Positions 15,322 to 21,526 of a stretch of DNA of 21,526 nucleotides are shown here, one piece after another. Position 1 is the first letter of the stretch, and the number at the start of each line of letters is the position of its first letter. The notes below the pieces were generated by a model, which was not told the origin of the DNA, ran no database searches, and was given only the letters and a program-made list of their open reading frames with translations. This stretch comes from an uncultured Ruaniaceae bacterium (GTDB lineage: Bacteria; Actinomycetota; Actinomycetes; Actinomycetales; Beutenbergiaceae), in the NCBI GenBank assembly GCA_938004115.1, contig CALKWS010000248.1:1-21526 (forward strand). Direction: 5' to 3'. A program made the position numbers and the translations under genes.

Positions 15322-16334
15322 GCTGAGACCTCCACCTCGGTGGGGGCGTGACTGCGGGAGTTGCGCCGGCCCAGGGTGCGGTCCACGGCGTCCAGGATCC
15401 GATCGAGGTCCGGGAGGAACACCTCTTCCAGGGCCGCCGGTGGGTAGGGGGTGTCGTACCCGGTGACGCGCTCGGGTGCGGCCTCGAGGTGCTCGAAGCA
15501 GTCCTCGATCACGCCGGTGATCACCTCACTGGCCACCGATGCGGTGCCCGCGGCCTCGTGGGTGACGATCAGCCGGCCGGTCCGGCGCACACTGCTGGCC
15601 ACCGTGTGCCGGTCGATCGGGGAGATGGAGCGCAGGTCGATCACCTCCAGGCTGATGCCCTCATCGGAGGCGGCGATGGCCGCGTCCAGGGCGGTGGCGA
15701 CCATCGGGCCGTAGGCCACCAGGGTCGCGTCGGTGCCCTTCAGCACCGTGGCCGCGGTGGTCAGGTCCGCCGTGGCCGCCCGGTCCACCTCACCCTTGGT
15801 CCAGTACTTGCCCTTGGGTTCGAAGAAGATCACCGGATCGTCGCTGGCGATCGCCGCCCGCAGGGTCTGGTAGGCCTCCTGCGGGCTGGCGGCGGTGACC
15901 ACGCGCAACCCGGCGGTATGGGCGAAGTAGGCCTCGGGGGACTCGGAGTGGTGCTCCACCGCGCCGATGCCACCGCCGTAGGGGATGCGCACGGTCAGCG
16001 GCATACGCACCCGCCCGCGGGTGCGGTAGTGCAGTTTGGCGACCTGGGCGACCAGCTGGTCGAACCCGGGATAGACGAACCCGTCGAACTGGATCTCGCA
16101 CACCGGCCGCAGCCCGCGGTAGGCCATCCCCACCGCGGTACCGATGATCCCGGCCTCGGCCAGGGGGGCGTCGATCACCCGCTGCGGTCCGAAATCTGCC
16201 TGCAGGGCGTCGGTGACCCGGAACACCCCGCCCAGGGTGCCGATGTCCTCACCGATCAGCACCACCGACTCATCGGCGGACAACTCATCGCGCAGGGCCG
16301 CGTTCAGTGCGGCGGTCATCGTCATCGTGCTCAT
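15318..16334 (-). CDS. bkdB: Branched-chain 2-oxoacid dehydrogenase E1 beta subunit
   Basis: 338 residues, typical for E1 beta. Family motifs: LIGEDIGTLGGVFRVT, RVIDAPLAEAGIIGTAVGMA, EIQFDGFVYPGFDQLVAQ, GAVEHHSESPEAYFAHTAGL, PVIFFEPKGKYW. With BkdA it forms the thiamine-diphosphate E1 enzyme that decarboxylates branched-chain 2-oxoacids. Start ATG 16334 overlaps the bkdA stop as ATGA and has GGAGG at 4 nt. The frame is open to 16373, but this start is better. Distinction from pyruvate dehydrogenase rests on the neighbouring carboxylase and lyase genes and on the likeness to mycobacterial Bkd. Confidence 0.92.
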   Translation of the reverse strand: MSTMTMTAALNAALRDELSADESVVLIGEDIGTLGGVFRVTDALQADFGPQRVIDAPLAEAGIIGTAVGMAYRGLRPVCEIQFDGFVYPGFDQLVAQVAKLHYRTRGRVRMPLTVRIPYGGGIGAVEHHSESPEAYFAHTAGLRVVTAASPQEAYQTLRAAIASDDPVIFFEPKGKYWTKGEVDRAATADLTTAATVLKGTDATLVAYGPMVATALDAAIAASDEGISLEVIDLRSISPIDRHTVASSVRRTGRLIVTHEAAGTASVASEVITGVIEDCFEHLEAAPERVTGYDTPYPPAALEEVFLPDLDRILDAVDRTLGRRNSRSHAPTEVEVSA

Positions 16335-17452
16335 GACGCCTCCGGTTCCAGGGAGGCCTCGAACTGCTCCCACTGCCTGCGCTGGGCCTGCAGGCCGGCG
16401 TCCTCGGTGGTGTAGACGTGGTCGAACAGCGCCTGCGGCGGCGGTGGGGCCATCGTGGTGATCGCCGCCCGTAGTGACCGGGCAACCTCGTCCGCGCGGA
16501 TCTTGGCCTCGGCGCGGATGGAGTCCATCGGGGCGCCGATGCCCTCCAGGTGCTTACCCAGCCGCACCAGCGGGCAGCGGCCCGCCCAGTGCTCCACCTC
16601 GGCCTCGTCGCGGTAGCGCTTGGGGTCATCGCTGGTGGTGTGCGGCCCCATCCGGTAGGTGACGGCCTCGATGAACATCGGACCCTTGCCCGCGCGTAAG
16701 TGGGCGGCGGCGATCTTGGTGGCGGCGCGCACCGCGAGCACGTCGTTGCCGTCCACGCGCAGGGCGGGGATGCCGAAGCCGGTGGGACGCAGCGCGATCG
16801 GTACCGGGGTCTGCACCGAGACCGGTTCGGAGATCGCGTACTGGTTGTTCTGGCAGAAGAACAGCACCGGCGCACCGAACGCCGCGGCGAAGACCATCGC
16901 CTCGTTCGTGTCGCCCTGGCTCATCGCGCCATCGCCGAAGCAGGCCACGGCGATCTCGCCCCCGCCGGCGAACCTGGTGGCCATCGCGTACCCGGCGGCG
17001 TGCAGCGTCTGGGCCCCGATGATGATCTGCGGGGTGGCCATGTGCCGTTCGAAGGGGTCCCACCCGGAGTAGGTGGTGCCCCGCCAGACGCTGAGCATCT
17101 CCTCCGCGCGCACCCCGCGGCACCACGCGAGCGCGTGCTCGCGGTAGGAGGTGAACAGGAAGTCCTGATCGTCCAGCACCCGGACCATGCCGATCTGGGC
17201 GGCCTCCTGGCCCAGCAGCGGTGGCCAGAGCCCGAGTTCGCCCTGGCGTTGCAGCGCCACGGCCTCCTCATCGATCCGCCGCACGATCGACATGTCGATG
17301 AACAGGTCCGTCAGGACGGTCTCATCGACGTCGGTCAGGTGCGGATCGAGCAGTTCGTGCTCGTGCCGGACGCCGTCGGGGTCGAGAGCCTGCAACGGTT
17401 CGTCCAGTCCCTCCACCAGGGATGGATCGGGGGGTGACATCGTCGTCGACAT
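16331..17452 (-). CDS. bkdA: Branched-chain 2-oxoacid dehydrogenase E1 alpha subunit
   Basis: 373 residues. The thiamine-diphosphate motif starts at G173-D174-G175 (FGDGAMSQGDTNEAM) and ends at N202-N203 (FFCQNNQYAIS). RIDEEAVALQRQGELG, LLGQEAAQIGMV, TSYREHALAW and FIEAVTYRMGPHTTSDDP are typical of this family. First gene of the seven-gene catabolic operon. Start ATG 17452 has GGAGG 9 nt upstream; the second Met at 17440 is too far from it. The frame stays open to 17722 across the promoter region, but that part has no family likeness and runs under bkdR. Regulation by the divergent Lrp-type protein is likely. Confidence 0.92.
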   Translation of the reverse strand: MSTTMSPPDPSLVEGLDEPLQALDPDGVRHEHELLDPHLTDVDETVLTDLFIDMSIVRRIDEEAVALQRQGELGLWPPLLGQEAAQIGMVRVLDDQDFLFTSYREHALAWCRGVRAEEMLSVWRGTTYSGWDPFERHMATPQIIIGAQTLHAAGYAMATRFAGGGEIAVACFGDGAMSQGDTNEAMVFAAAFGAPVLFFCQNNQYAISEPVSVQTPVPIALRPTGFGIPALRVDGNDVLAVRAATKIAAAHLRAGKGPMFIEAVTYRMGPHTTSDDPKRYRDEAEVEHWAGRCPLVRLGKHLEGIGAPMDSIRAEAKIRADEVARSLRAAITTMAPPPPQALFDHVYTTEDAGLQAQRRQWEQFEASLEPEAS

Positions 17453-17545
17453 GTGGTTGAACCTCCGTGTCCACGGTGCCTTGTGAGCACCTGCAACGGC
17501 CTGGGTGAGGCCTTTCTCGACGGTACCCCCGCCACGCATAAGGAG

Positions 17546-17558
17546 CAACGAGTCGTTG
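17546..17558. promoter_or_regulatory. Perfect 13-bp palindrome in the bkdA/bkdR gap (candidate operator)
   Basis: CAACGA-G-TCGTTG is a perfect dyad in the 163-nt divergent gap, about 95 nt before the bkdA start and about 58 nt before the bkdR start. It is a good candidate for the binding site of BkdR or another regulator. Confidence 0.45.
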
Positions 17559-17564
17559 ATGAAC

Positions 17565-17579
17565 TGAGCATCCTGCACA
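17565..17579. promoter_or_regulatory. Imperfect 15-bp palindrome near the bkdR -35 region
   Basis: TGAGCA-TCC-TGCACA matches at 5 of 6 pairs and ends where the -35 element of the TATAGT promoter would begin. Lrp/AsnC proteins bind loose dyads of this size, often several in a row, so this and the palindrome 7 nt to its left may form one operator region. Confidence 0.35.
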
Positions 17580-17601
17580 AGTTGGTCCGGATCTGCCTGG
17601 T

Positions 17602-17607
17602 TATAGT
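17602..17607 (+). promoter_or_regulatory. -10 box of the bkdR promoter (leaderless or nearly so)
   Basis: TATAGT, the best -10 match in the window, lies 8 nt before ATG 17616 in a locally AT-richer stretch. No ribosome binding site is seen. Confidence 0.6.
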
Positions 17608-17615
17608 TGGGCACT

Positions 17616-18086
17616 ATGCGCACTGTGGACGATACCGACCGGCGGATCCTGCTGGCGATGACCGCCAATCCGCGGTCCACGATCGTGGGGGTGGCCGCCG
17701 AACTGGGCCTGAGCCGCAACACCGTGCAGGCCCGCTTGCAGGCACTCGAGGCCGGACCGGCGTTGCAGGGCTTCGACCGGCGCTTGCACGCCGCCTCGCT
17801 GGGTTACCCGCTGACGGCGTTCATGAACACCCAGGTGGACCAGCCGCGGCTGGAGCACGTGGTGGACCAGTTGCGTGAGATTCCCGAGGTGGTCCAGGCG
17901 CACGGGCTGTCCGGGCAGGGAGACATCCTGGTGCGGTGCGTGTGCACCGACGGTGAGGACCTCTACCGGGTGAACAAACTGGTGCTGGCGTGCGACGGCG
18001 TGATCCGCACCGAGACCTGGCTGGCGATGGGGGAGTTGATCCCGTTCCGGCTGGCGCCGGTGCTGGAACGTGACCTGGGACGCTGA
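17616..18086 (+). CDS. bkdR: Lrp/AsnC-family transcriptional regulator
   Basis: 156 residues, normal for the family. N-terminal winged helix-turn-helix (about 4-52): VDDTDRRILLAMTANPRST, then VAAELGLSRNTVQARLQALE. C-terminal RAM (ligand-sensing) domain (about 65-150): VDQLREIPEVVQAHGLSGQGD and GVIRTETWLAMGEL. Such proteins bind amino acids and control nearby transport or catabolic genes. Divergence from bkdA at 163 nt makes control of the bkd operon very likely, and the symbol rests on that. ATG 17616 is chosen over the upstream TTG 17607, which overlaps the -10 box. Confidence 0.88.
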   Translation: MRTVDDTDRRILLAMTANPRSTIVGVAAELGLSRNTVQARLQALEAGPALQGFDRRLHAASLGYPLTAFMNTQVDQPRLEHVVDQLREIPEVVQAHGLSGQGDILVRCVCTDGEDLYRVNKLVLACDGVIRTETWLAMGELIPFRLAPVLERDLGR

Positions 18087-18093
18087 GCGCGCG

Positions 18094-18114
18094 GACCCGG
18101 GTCGAGGCCGGGTC
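18094..18114 (+). terminator. Hairpin after bkdR
   Basis: GACCCGG (18094-18100) and CCGGGTC (18108-18114) form a perfect 7-bp stem with a 7-nt loop, 8 nt after the bkdR stop and between convergent genes. No U-tract. A competing pairing is GGACCC/GGGTCC (18093-18098 / 18116-18121). Confidence 0.55.
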
Positions 18115-18121
18115 AGGGTCC

Positions 18122-18149
18122 AGCGGTCAGGGCCAAGCGGTCAGGGCCG
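18122..18149. repeat. Two 14-bp tandem repeats between bkdR and the GNAT gene
   Basis: AGCGGTCAGGGCCA (18122-18135) is repeated at 18136-18149 with one change. A degenerate third copy, GGGTCAGGGTCC, overlaps the preceding hairpin at 18110-18121. Noncoding, in a convergent gap. Confidence 0.6.
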
Positions 18150-18163
18150 AGAAGCCGGTGCCT

Positions 18164-18700
18164 CTAGAGTTGGGTGGCCCAGGCGTGCTCGTTGACCTCG
18201 ACGCCGCCGACGCGCAGCACCCGGCGCACGCCGATCGGTCCGAAACCCGCCTGGGACAGGAACGCCTCGCGCACCTCGTCGCCCTCCACCAGCCAGATCC
18301 GGGCCTGGGACGCGCCGCTGCCGATGAGCACATCGGTACAGGCCGCGAGCAGCCGCGAGCCGTGGCCCTCCCGCAGATGATCGGTGGCCACCGCCAGCTC
18401 CACGACCTCCCCGGTGGGGTCTCCTTCGAGCCCCGGGGCCAGGGCCGCGAAGCCCACCACGTGCGGGCCGGCGGTGGCGGTCAGCACACGGTGCTTGGGC
18501 GAGGGCGGGTCGGTGATGGCCTCGCGCCATGCGGCAGCGAACTGCCCGGCATCCAGCGCCTCCAGAGCCTGGGCGGGCAGTTGGTCGGCGTGTCGGGCGC
18601 GCCATGACTCCACCTGGATCCGGCCCAGGTGCTCAGCGTCCTCGGCAACGGCGGGGCGAACCGAGACATCGGCGGTGGGGCCGTGGGTGTGTGCAGTCAT
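18164..18700 (-). CDS. GNAT-family N-acetyltransferase
   Basis: 178 residues. Begins VSVRPAVAEDAEHLGRIQVESW, a typical GNAT first strand and helix. The core strand GEVVELAVATDHLREGHGSR carries the acetyl-CoA pyrophosphate loop (REGHGS). It ends with FLSQAGFGPIGVRRVLRVGG. The acceptor is unknown. ATG 18700 lies 7 nt after a TAGGCT box, so it is probably leaderless. It is divergent from dapA and converges on bkdR. The frame is open much further upstream on this strand, but that part has no family likeness and crosses the dapA gene. Confidence 0.85.
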   Translation of the reverse strand: MTAHTHGPTADVSVRPAVAEDAEHLGRIQVESWRARHADQLPAQALEALDAGQFAAAWREAITDPPSPKHRVLTATAGPHVVGFAALAPGLEGDPTGEVVELAVATDHLREGHGSRLLAACTDVLIGSGASQARIWLVEGDEVREAFLSQAGFGPIGVRRVLRVGGVEVNEHAWATQL

Positions 18701-18707
18701 CGCCGCC

Positions 18708-18713
18708 AGCCTA
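18708..18713 (-). promoter_or_regulatory. -10 box of a leaderless promoter (GNAT gene)
   Basis: On the - strand TAGGCT fits TANNNT and lies 7 nt before ATG 18700, the same spacing as at dapB. No ribosome binding site. Confidence 0.5.
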
Positions 18714-18893
18714 ACGCCGAGGCCGTCCGCAGTGCTCAGCAGGGCGGCCGGGCACCTGCGCGTGCTTGGGTGTGCAGGGACTCTGGCCGCACCGGTCGGG
18801 CCGTCCAACCTGCGCCCTCGTCCAAGCGGCCCTGAGCACCTCCCGGTGCGGGACATCACACCCCTGCCGTGTGGAGGGTGGCGCCTGTCCGCC

Positions 18894-18912
18894 GGTACCC
18901 GGGCGCGGTACC
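18894..18912. repeat. GGTACC inverted pair overlapping the dapA -10 box
   Basis: GGTACC at 18894-18899 and again at 18907-18912, 7 nt apart, form a 19-bp dyad. The right copy overlaps the -10 box, a typical place for a repressor site, but the match may be due to chance. Confidence 0.35.
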
Positions 18913-18914
18913 GT
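18909..18914 (+). promoter_or_regulatory. -10 box of a leaderless dapA promoter
   Basis: TACCGT fits TANNNT and lies 6 nt before ATG 18921. No Shine-Dalgarno sequence is present and no clear -35 box is seen. Confidence 0.55.
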
Positions 18915-18920
18915 CTAGGC

Positions 18921-19841
18921 ATGGCTGAGAACCCCCGCCGGACACCGTCGCGCACCTTCGGGTCAGTGTCGGTCGCGATGGTGACCCCGATGCACCCCGA
19001 CGGCAGCATCGACGTCCCCGCCGCCCGCGTCCTGGCCCGCCACCTGGTGGCCTCCGGCTGCGATGCCCTGGTGCTCAACGGCACCACCGGTGAATCGCCC
19101 ACCACCCACCAACCGGAGAAGGACGACCTGGTCGCCGCCGTCGTCGACGAGGTGGGCTCGCAGGTGATGATCATCGCCGGTGCGGGGTCCAACGACACCG
19201 CCCACGCCGTGCGCATCGCCCGAGCCGCCGAACGCAACGGCGCCCACGGCGTGCTGGTGGTCTCCCCGTACTACAACCGGCCCTCCCAGGAGGGGGTGTA
19301 CCGGCACATCCGCTCCATCGTGGACTCGGTGAACCTGCCCGCGATGCTGTACGACATCCCCGGACGCACCGGCGTGGCGATCGGTGATGAGATCCTCGAC
19401 CGGCTCGCCGAACACCCCCGCATCCGGGCGGTGAAGGACGCCACCGGAGACGTCCCCGCCGGCTTCGACCGGATGCGCCGCACGGGGCTGGAGTTCTACT
19501 CCGGTGACGACGCGCTGAACCTGGCCTGGCTCACCCACGGAGCCTCCGGCGTCGTCTCCGTGGTGGGACACGTCGTCGCCGGCCGCTACGCGCAGATGGT
19601 GCAGGCGATCGACGACGGCGACCTGTTCCGCGCCCGGGACCTCTCGGCCGAACTGGCGCCGATCTGCGAGGCGATCATGGGCGGGGGGCAGGGCGCGGTG
19701 ATGTCCAAGGCCGCGCTCTACCTGCAGGGTCACCTACCCAGCCCGGCGGTCCGGTCCCCGCTGGTGACCGCCAACGACGCGGAGATGGCCGACCTGCGCA
19801 CCGCCCTACGCCTGCACGGACTTCTGGAGGAAAGCCGCTGA
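18921..19841 (+). CDS. dapA: 4-hydroxy-tetrahydrodipicolinate synthase
   Basis: 306 residues, standard length. A TIM-barrel aldolase that condenses pyruvate with aspartate semialdehyde, the first step of the lysine/diaminopimelate branch. Motifs: NGTTGESPTT, VVSPYYNRPSQEG (catalytic-type tyrosine at 117/118), YDIPGRTG, and AVKDATGD with Schiff-base lysine K172. ATG 18921 is chosen because a -10 box ends 6 nt before it and the family N-terminus begins soon after; the longer open frame upstream to 18384 runs over the GNAT gene. Its stop overlaps the rnj ATG by one base. The thyX gene often found before dapA in actinobacteria is absent here. Confidence 0.95.
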   Translation: MAENPRRTPSRTFGSVSVAMVTPMHPDGSIDVPAARVLARHLVASGCDALVLNGTTGESPTTHQPEKDDLVAAVVDEVGSQVMIIAGAGSNDTAHAVRIARAAERNGAHGVLVVSPYYNRPSQEGVYRHIRSIVDSVNLPAMLYDIPGRTGVAIGDEILDRLAEHPRIRAVKDATGDVPAGFDRMRRTGLEFYSGDDALNLAWLTHGASGVVSVVGHVVAGRYAQMVQAIDDGDLFRARDLSAELAPICEAIMGGGQGAVMSKAALYLQGHLPSPAVRSPLVTANDAEMADLRTALRLHGLLEESR

Positions 19842-21526
19842 TGAGCCACCACCACCCCGAACTCAGCCCACCCCCGCCCCTTGCCGACGGTGCCCTGCGG
19901 ATCGTGCCGCTCGGCGGCCTGGGGGAGGTGGGCCGCAACATGGCCGTGCTGGAGTACGACGGCCGCCTGCTCATCATCGACTGCGGGGTGCTGTTCCCCG
20001 AGGACCACCAACCCGGGGTGGACCTGATCCTGCCGGACTTCGAGTACATCGCCGATCGGCTCGAGGACATCGAGGCGATCGTGCTCACTCACGGTCACGA
20101 GGACCACATCGGCGCCGTGCCCTACCTGCTGCGGATGCGCCGGGACATCCCGCTGGTCGGTTCGAAACTGACCCTGGCGTTCCTGGAGGCCAAGCTCAGC
20201 GAGCACCGGATCAAACCGGTCACCCAGCAGGTGCAGGAGGGCCAGCACTACCAGGTGGGCCATTTCGACTGCGAGTTCGTCGCCGTCAACCACTCCATCC
20301 CCGACTCCCTCGCCGTGGCCGTGCACACCCCGGCCGGCACCGTGCTGCACACCGGCGACTTCAAGATGGACCAGCTCCCCCTCGACGGCCGGATCACCGA
20401 CCTGCGCGCCTTCGCCCGCCTGGGGGAGCAGGGGGTAGACCTGTTCATGACCGACTCCACCAACGCCGAGGTGCCGGGGTTCACCGTCGCCGAACGCGAG
20501 ATCGGGCAGGTCCTCGACAGCGTCTTCGCGAGCGCCGAGGGCCGGCTGGTGGTCGCCTCCTTCGCCTCCCACGTGCACCGGGTGCAGCAGGTGCTCGACG
20601 CCGCCCATGCCCACGGCCGGCGGGTCGCCCTGGTGGGCCGGTCGATGGTGCGCAATATGCGCATCGCCGAGGAACTGGGGTACCTGCAGGTGCCGCCGGG
20701 GGTGTATATCGACCAGAAACAGGTCGACGATCTGCCCGATGACCGGGTGGTGCTGATGTCCACCGGCTCCCAGGGCGAGCCGATGGCGGTGCTGTCCCGG
20801 ATCGCCAACCAGGACCACCGTGTCTCGGTGGGCCCCGGGGACACCGTGGTGCTGGCCTCCTCCCTGATCCCCGGGAACGAGACCGCGGTGTTCCGGGTGA
20901 TCAACGGCCTGATCCGGCTCGGTGCCAAGGTGGTGCACCAGGGCAACGCGCGGGTACACGTCTCCGGGCACGCCTCGGCCGGGGAGTTGCTGTACTGCTA
21001 CAACATCGTGCGCCCCAAGAACGTGATGCCCGTGCACGGGGAGATCCGCCACCTGGTGGCCAACGGTGCCCTGGCGGTCTCCACCGGGGTGCCCCCGGAA
21101 CGGGTGGTGCTCGCCGAGGACGGGGTCGTGGTGGACCTCAAGGACGGCAAGGCCGCGATCGCCGGTGCCGTGCCGTGCGGTTACGTCTACGTCGACGGCT
21201 CCTCCGTGGGGGAGATCACCGACGCCGAACTGAAGGACCGGCGCATCCTTGCCGAGGAGGGCTTCATCTCGATCTTCGCAGCCGTGGACTCGGCCACCGG
21301 GAAGGTGGTCGCCGGGCCGCACCTGCAGGCGCGCGGGCTGGCCGAGGACGACGAGCGGCTCGCGGAGATCATCCCGGAGATCACCGAGGCGCTCAACGAA
21401 GCCGCCGGTGGCGGCAACATCGACACCCACCAGCTCCAGCAGGTGATCCGCCGGGTGGTCGGCCGGTGGGCCTCCCGCCGGTTGCGCCGCCGCCCGATGC
21501 TGGTGCCGGTGGTGGTGGAGGCCTGA
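19841..21526 (+). CDS. rnj: Ribonuclease J
   Basis: 561 residues, complete; the TGA is the last codon of the window. A metallo-beta-lactamase/beta-CASP nuclease with 5'-3' exo- and endonuclease activity in RNA decay and rRNA maturation. N-terminus VPLGGLGEVGRNMAVLEYDG and IIDCGVLFPED; metal-binding HGHEDH at 84-89; VLHTGDFKMDQ; DSTNAEVPGFT; beta-CASP region with ASFASHVHRVQQ, VGRSMVRNM and MSTGSQGEP; then VHVSGHAS and PVHGEIRHL. ATG 19841 overlaps the dapA stop (TGATG); GGAGG at 19826-19830 is 10 nt upstream. It is probably expressed from the dapA promoter. Confidence 0.96.
   Translation: MSHHHPELSPPPPLADGALRIVPLGGLGEVGRNMAVLEYDGRLLIIDCGVLFPEDHQPGVDLILPDFEYIADRLEDIEAIVLTHGHEDHIGAVPYLLRMRRDIPLVGSKLTLAFLEAKLSEHRIKPVTQQVQEGQHYQVGHFDCEFVAVNHSIPDSLAVAVHTPAGTVLHTGDFKMDQLPLDGRITDLRAFARLGEQGVDLFMTDSTNAEVPGFTVAEREIGQVLDSVFASAEGRLVVASFASHVHRVQQVLDAAHAHGRRVALVGRSMVRNMRIAEELGYLQVPPGVYIDQKQVDDLPDDRVVLMSTGSQGEPMAVLSRIANQDHRVSVGPGDTVVLASSLIPGNETAVFRVINGLIRLGAKVVHQGNARVHVSGHASAGELLYCYNIVRPKNVMPVHGEIRHLVANGALAVSTGVPPERVVLAEDGVVVDLKDGKAAIAGAVPCGYVYVDGSSVGEITDAELKDRRILAEEGFISIFAAVDSATGKVVAGPHLQARGLAEDDERLAEIIPEITEALNEAAGGGNIDTHQLQQVIRRVVGRWASRRLRRRPMLVPVVVEA

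Noticed and set aside
17453..17722. N-terminal extension of BkdA, or a separate leader peptide with a run of leucines
   Set aside because: It overlaps the start of bkdR and the promoter region. No start codon in it has a ribosome binding site, and no terminator/antiterminator pair that would suggest attenuation was seen.
19730..21430. 566-codon open frame on the - strand
   Set aside because: Antisense to rnj and the end of dapA, with no recognisable domain.

Overview
The window is a gene-dense, very GC-rich stretch of an actinobacterial chromosome, most likely from the Micrococcales. I base this on protein style, GTG/TTG starts, GC-rich hairpins without U-tracts, and the block ribF-rpsO-pnp-M16 peptidase-dapB ... 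dapA-rnj, whose order is conserved in Actinomycetota. No rRNA, tRNA, CRISPR array, insertion sequence or phage gene was seen. No stretch over 300 bases lacks a gene. The longest gaps are 18701-18920 (220 nt, divergent promoters), 2907-3084 (178 nt, structured pnp leader), 17453-17615 (163 nt, divergent promoter/operator region) and 2484-2636 (153 nt, rpsO leader).

Left part (1-8544, mostly + strand). The window opens with the tail of an acidic gene that overlaps, by ATGA, a WXG100-like/alpha-beta-hydrolase fusion protein (164-1387), the most accessory-looking gene here. Then come ribF, rpsO, pnp (PNPase) and an M16 zinc protease. A GNAT acetyltransferase follows that carries a one-base deletion, then dapB and a small SdpI-like membrane protein.

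Middle part (8579-17452, - strand). Seven genes with overlaps or gaps of 8 nt or less form one operon, read right to left: bkdA-bkdB-bkdC (branched-chain 2-oxoacid dehydrogenase E1a, E1b, E2), accD1-accA1 (probably 3-methylcrotonyl-CoA carboxylase), a MaoC-type hydratase and a CitE-type lyase. An Lrp/AsnC regulator (bkdR, 17616-18086) is divergent. Together they describe branched-chain amino acid, chiefly leucine, catabolism. The set resembles the mycobacterial bkd/accA1-accD1/maoC/citE locus, but the order differs and no acyl-CoA dehydrogenase or classical HMG-CoA lyase is present.

Right part (18164-21526). A second GNAT protein (- strand) is divergent from dapA, which overlaps rnj (RNase J) by one base; the rnj stop codon is the last codon of the window. 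Thus the lysine/peptidoglycan genes dapB and dapA and the RNA-decay genes pnp and rnj flank the catabolic operon.

Most notable for follow-up: the frameshift in the GNAT gene at 7239/7240; a repeated leaderless-promoter pattern (TANNNT 6-8 nt before ATG) at five genes; in-frame minisatellites at the 5' end of citE; a disordered tail after the biotin domain of AccA1; perfect palindromes in the bkdR/bkdA gap; the series of hairpins in the rpsO-pnp gap; and the unusual GHSQS nucleophile elbow of the WXG/hydrolase protein. I found no clear evidence for a wholly new multi-gene system.
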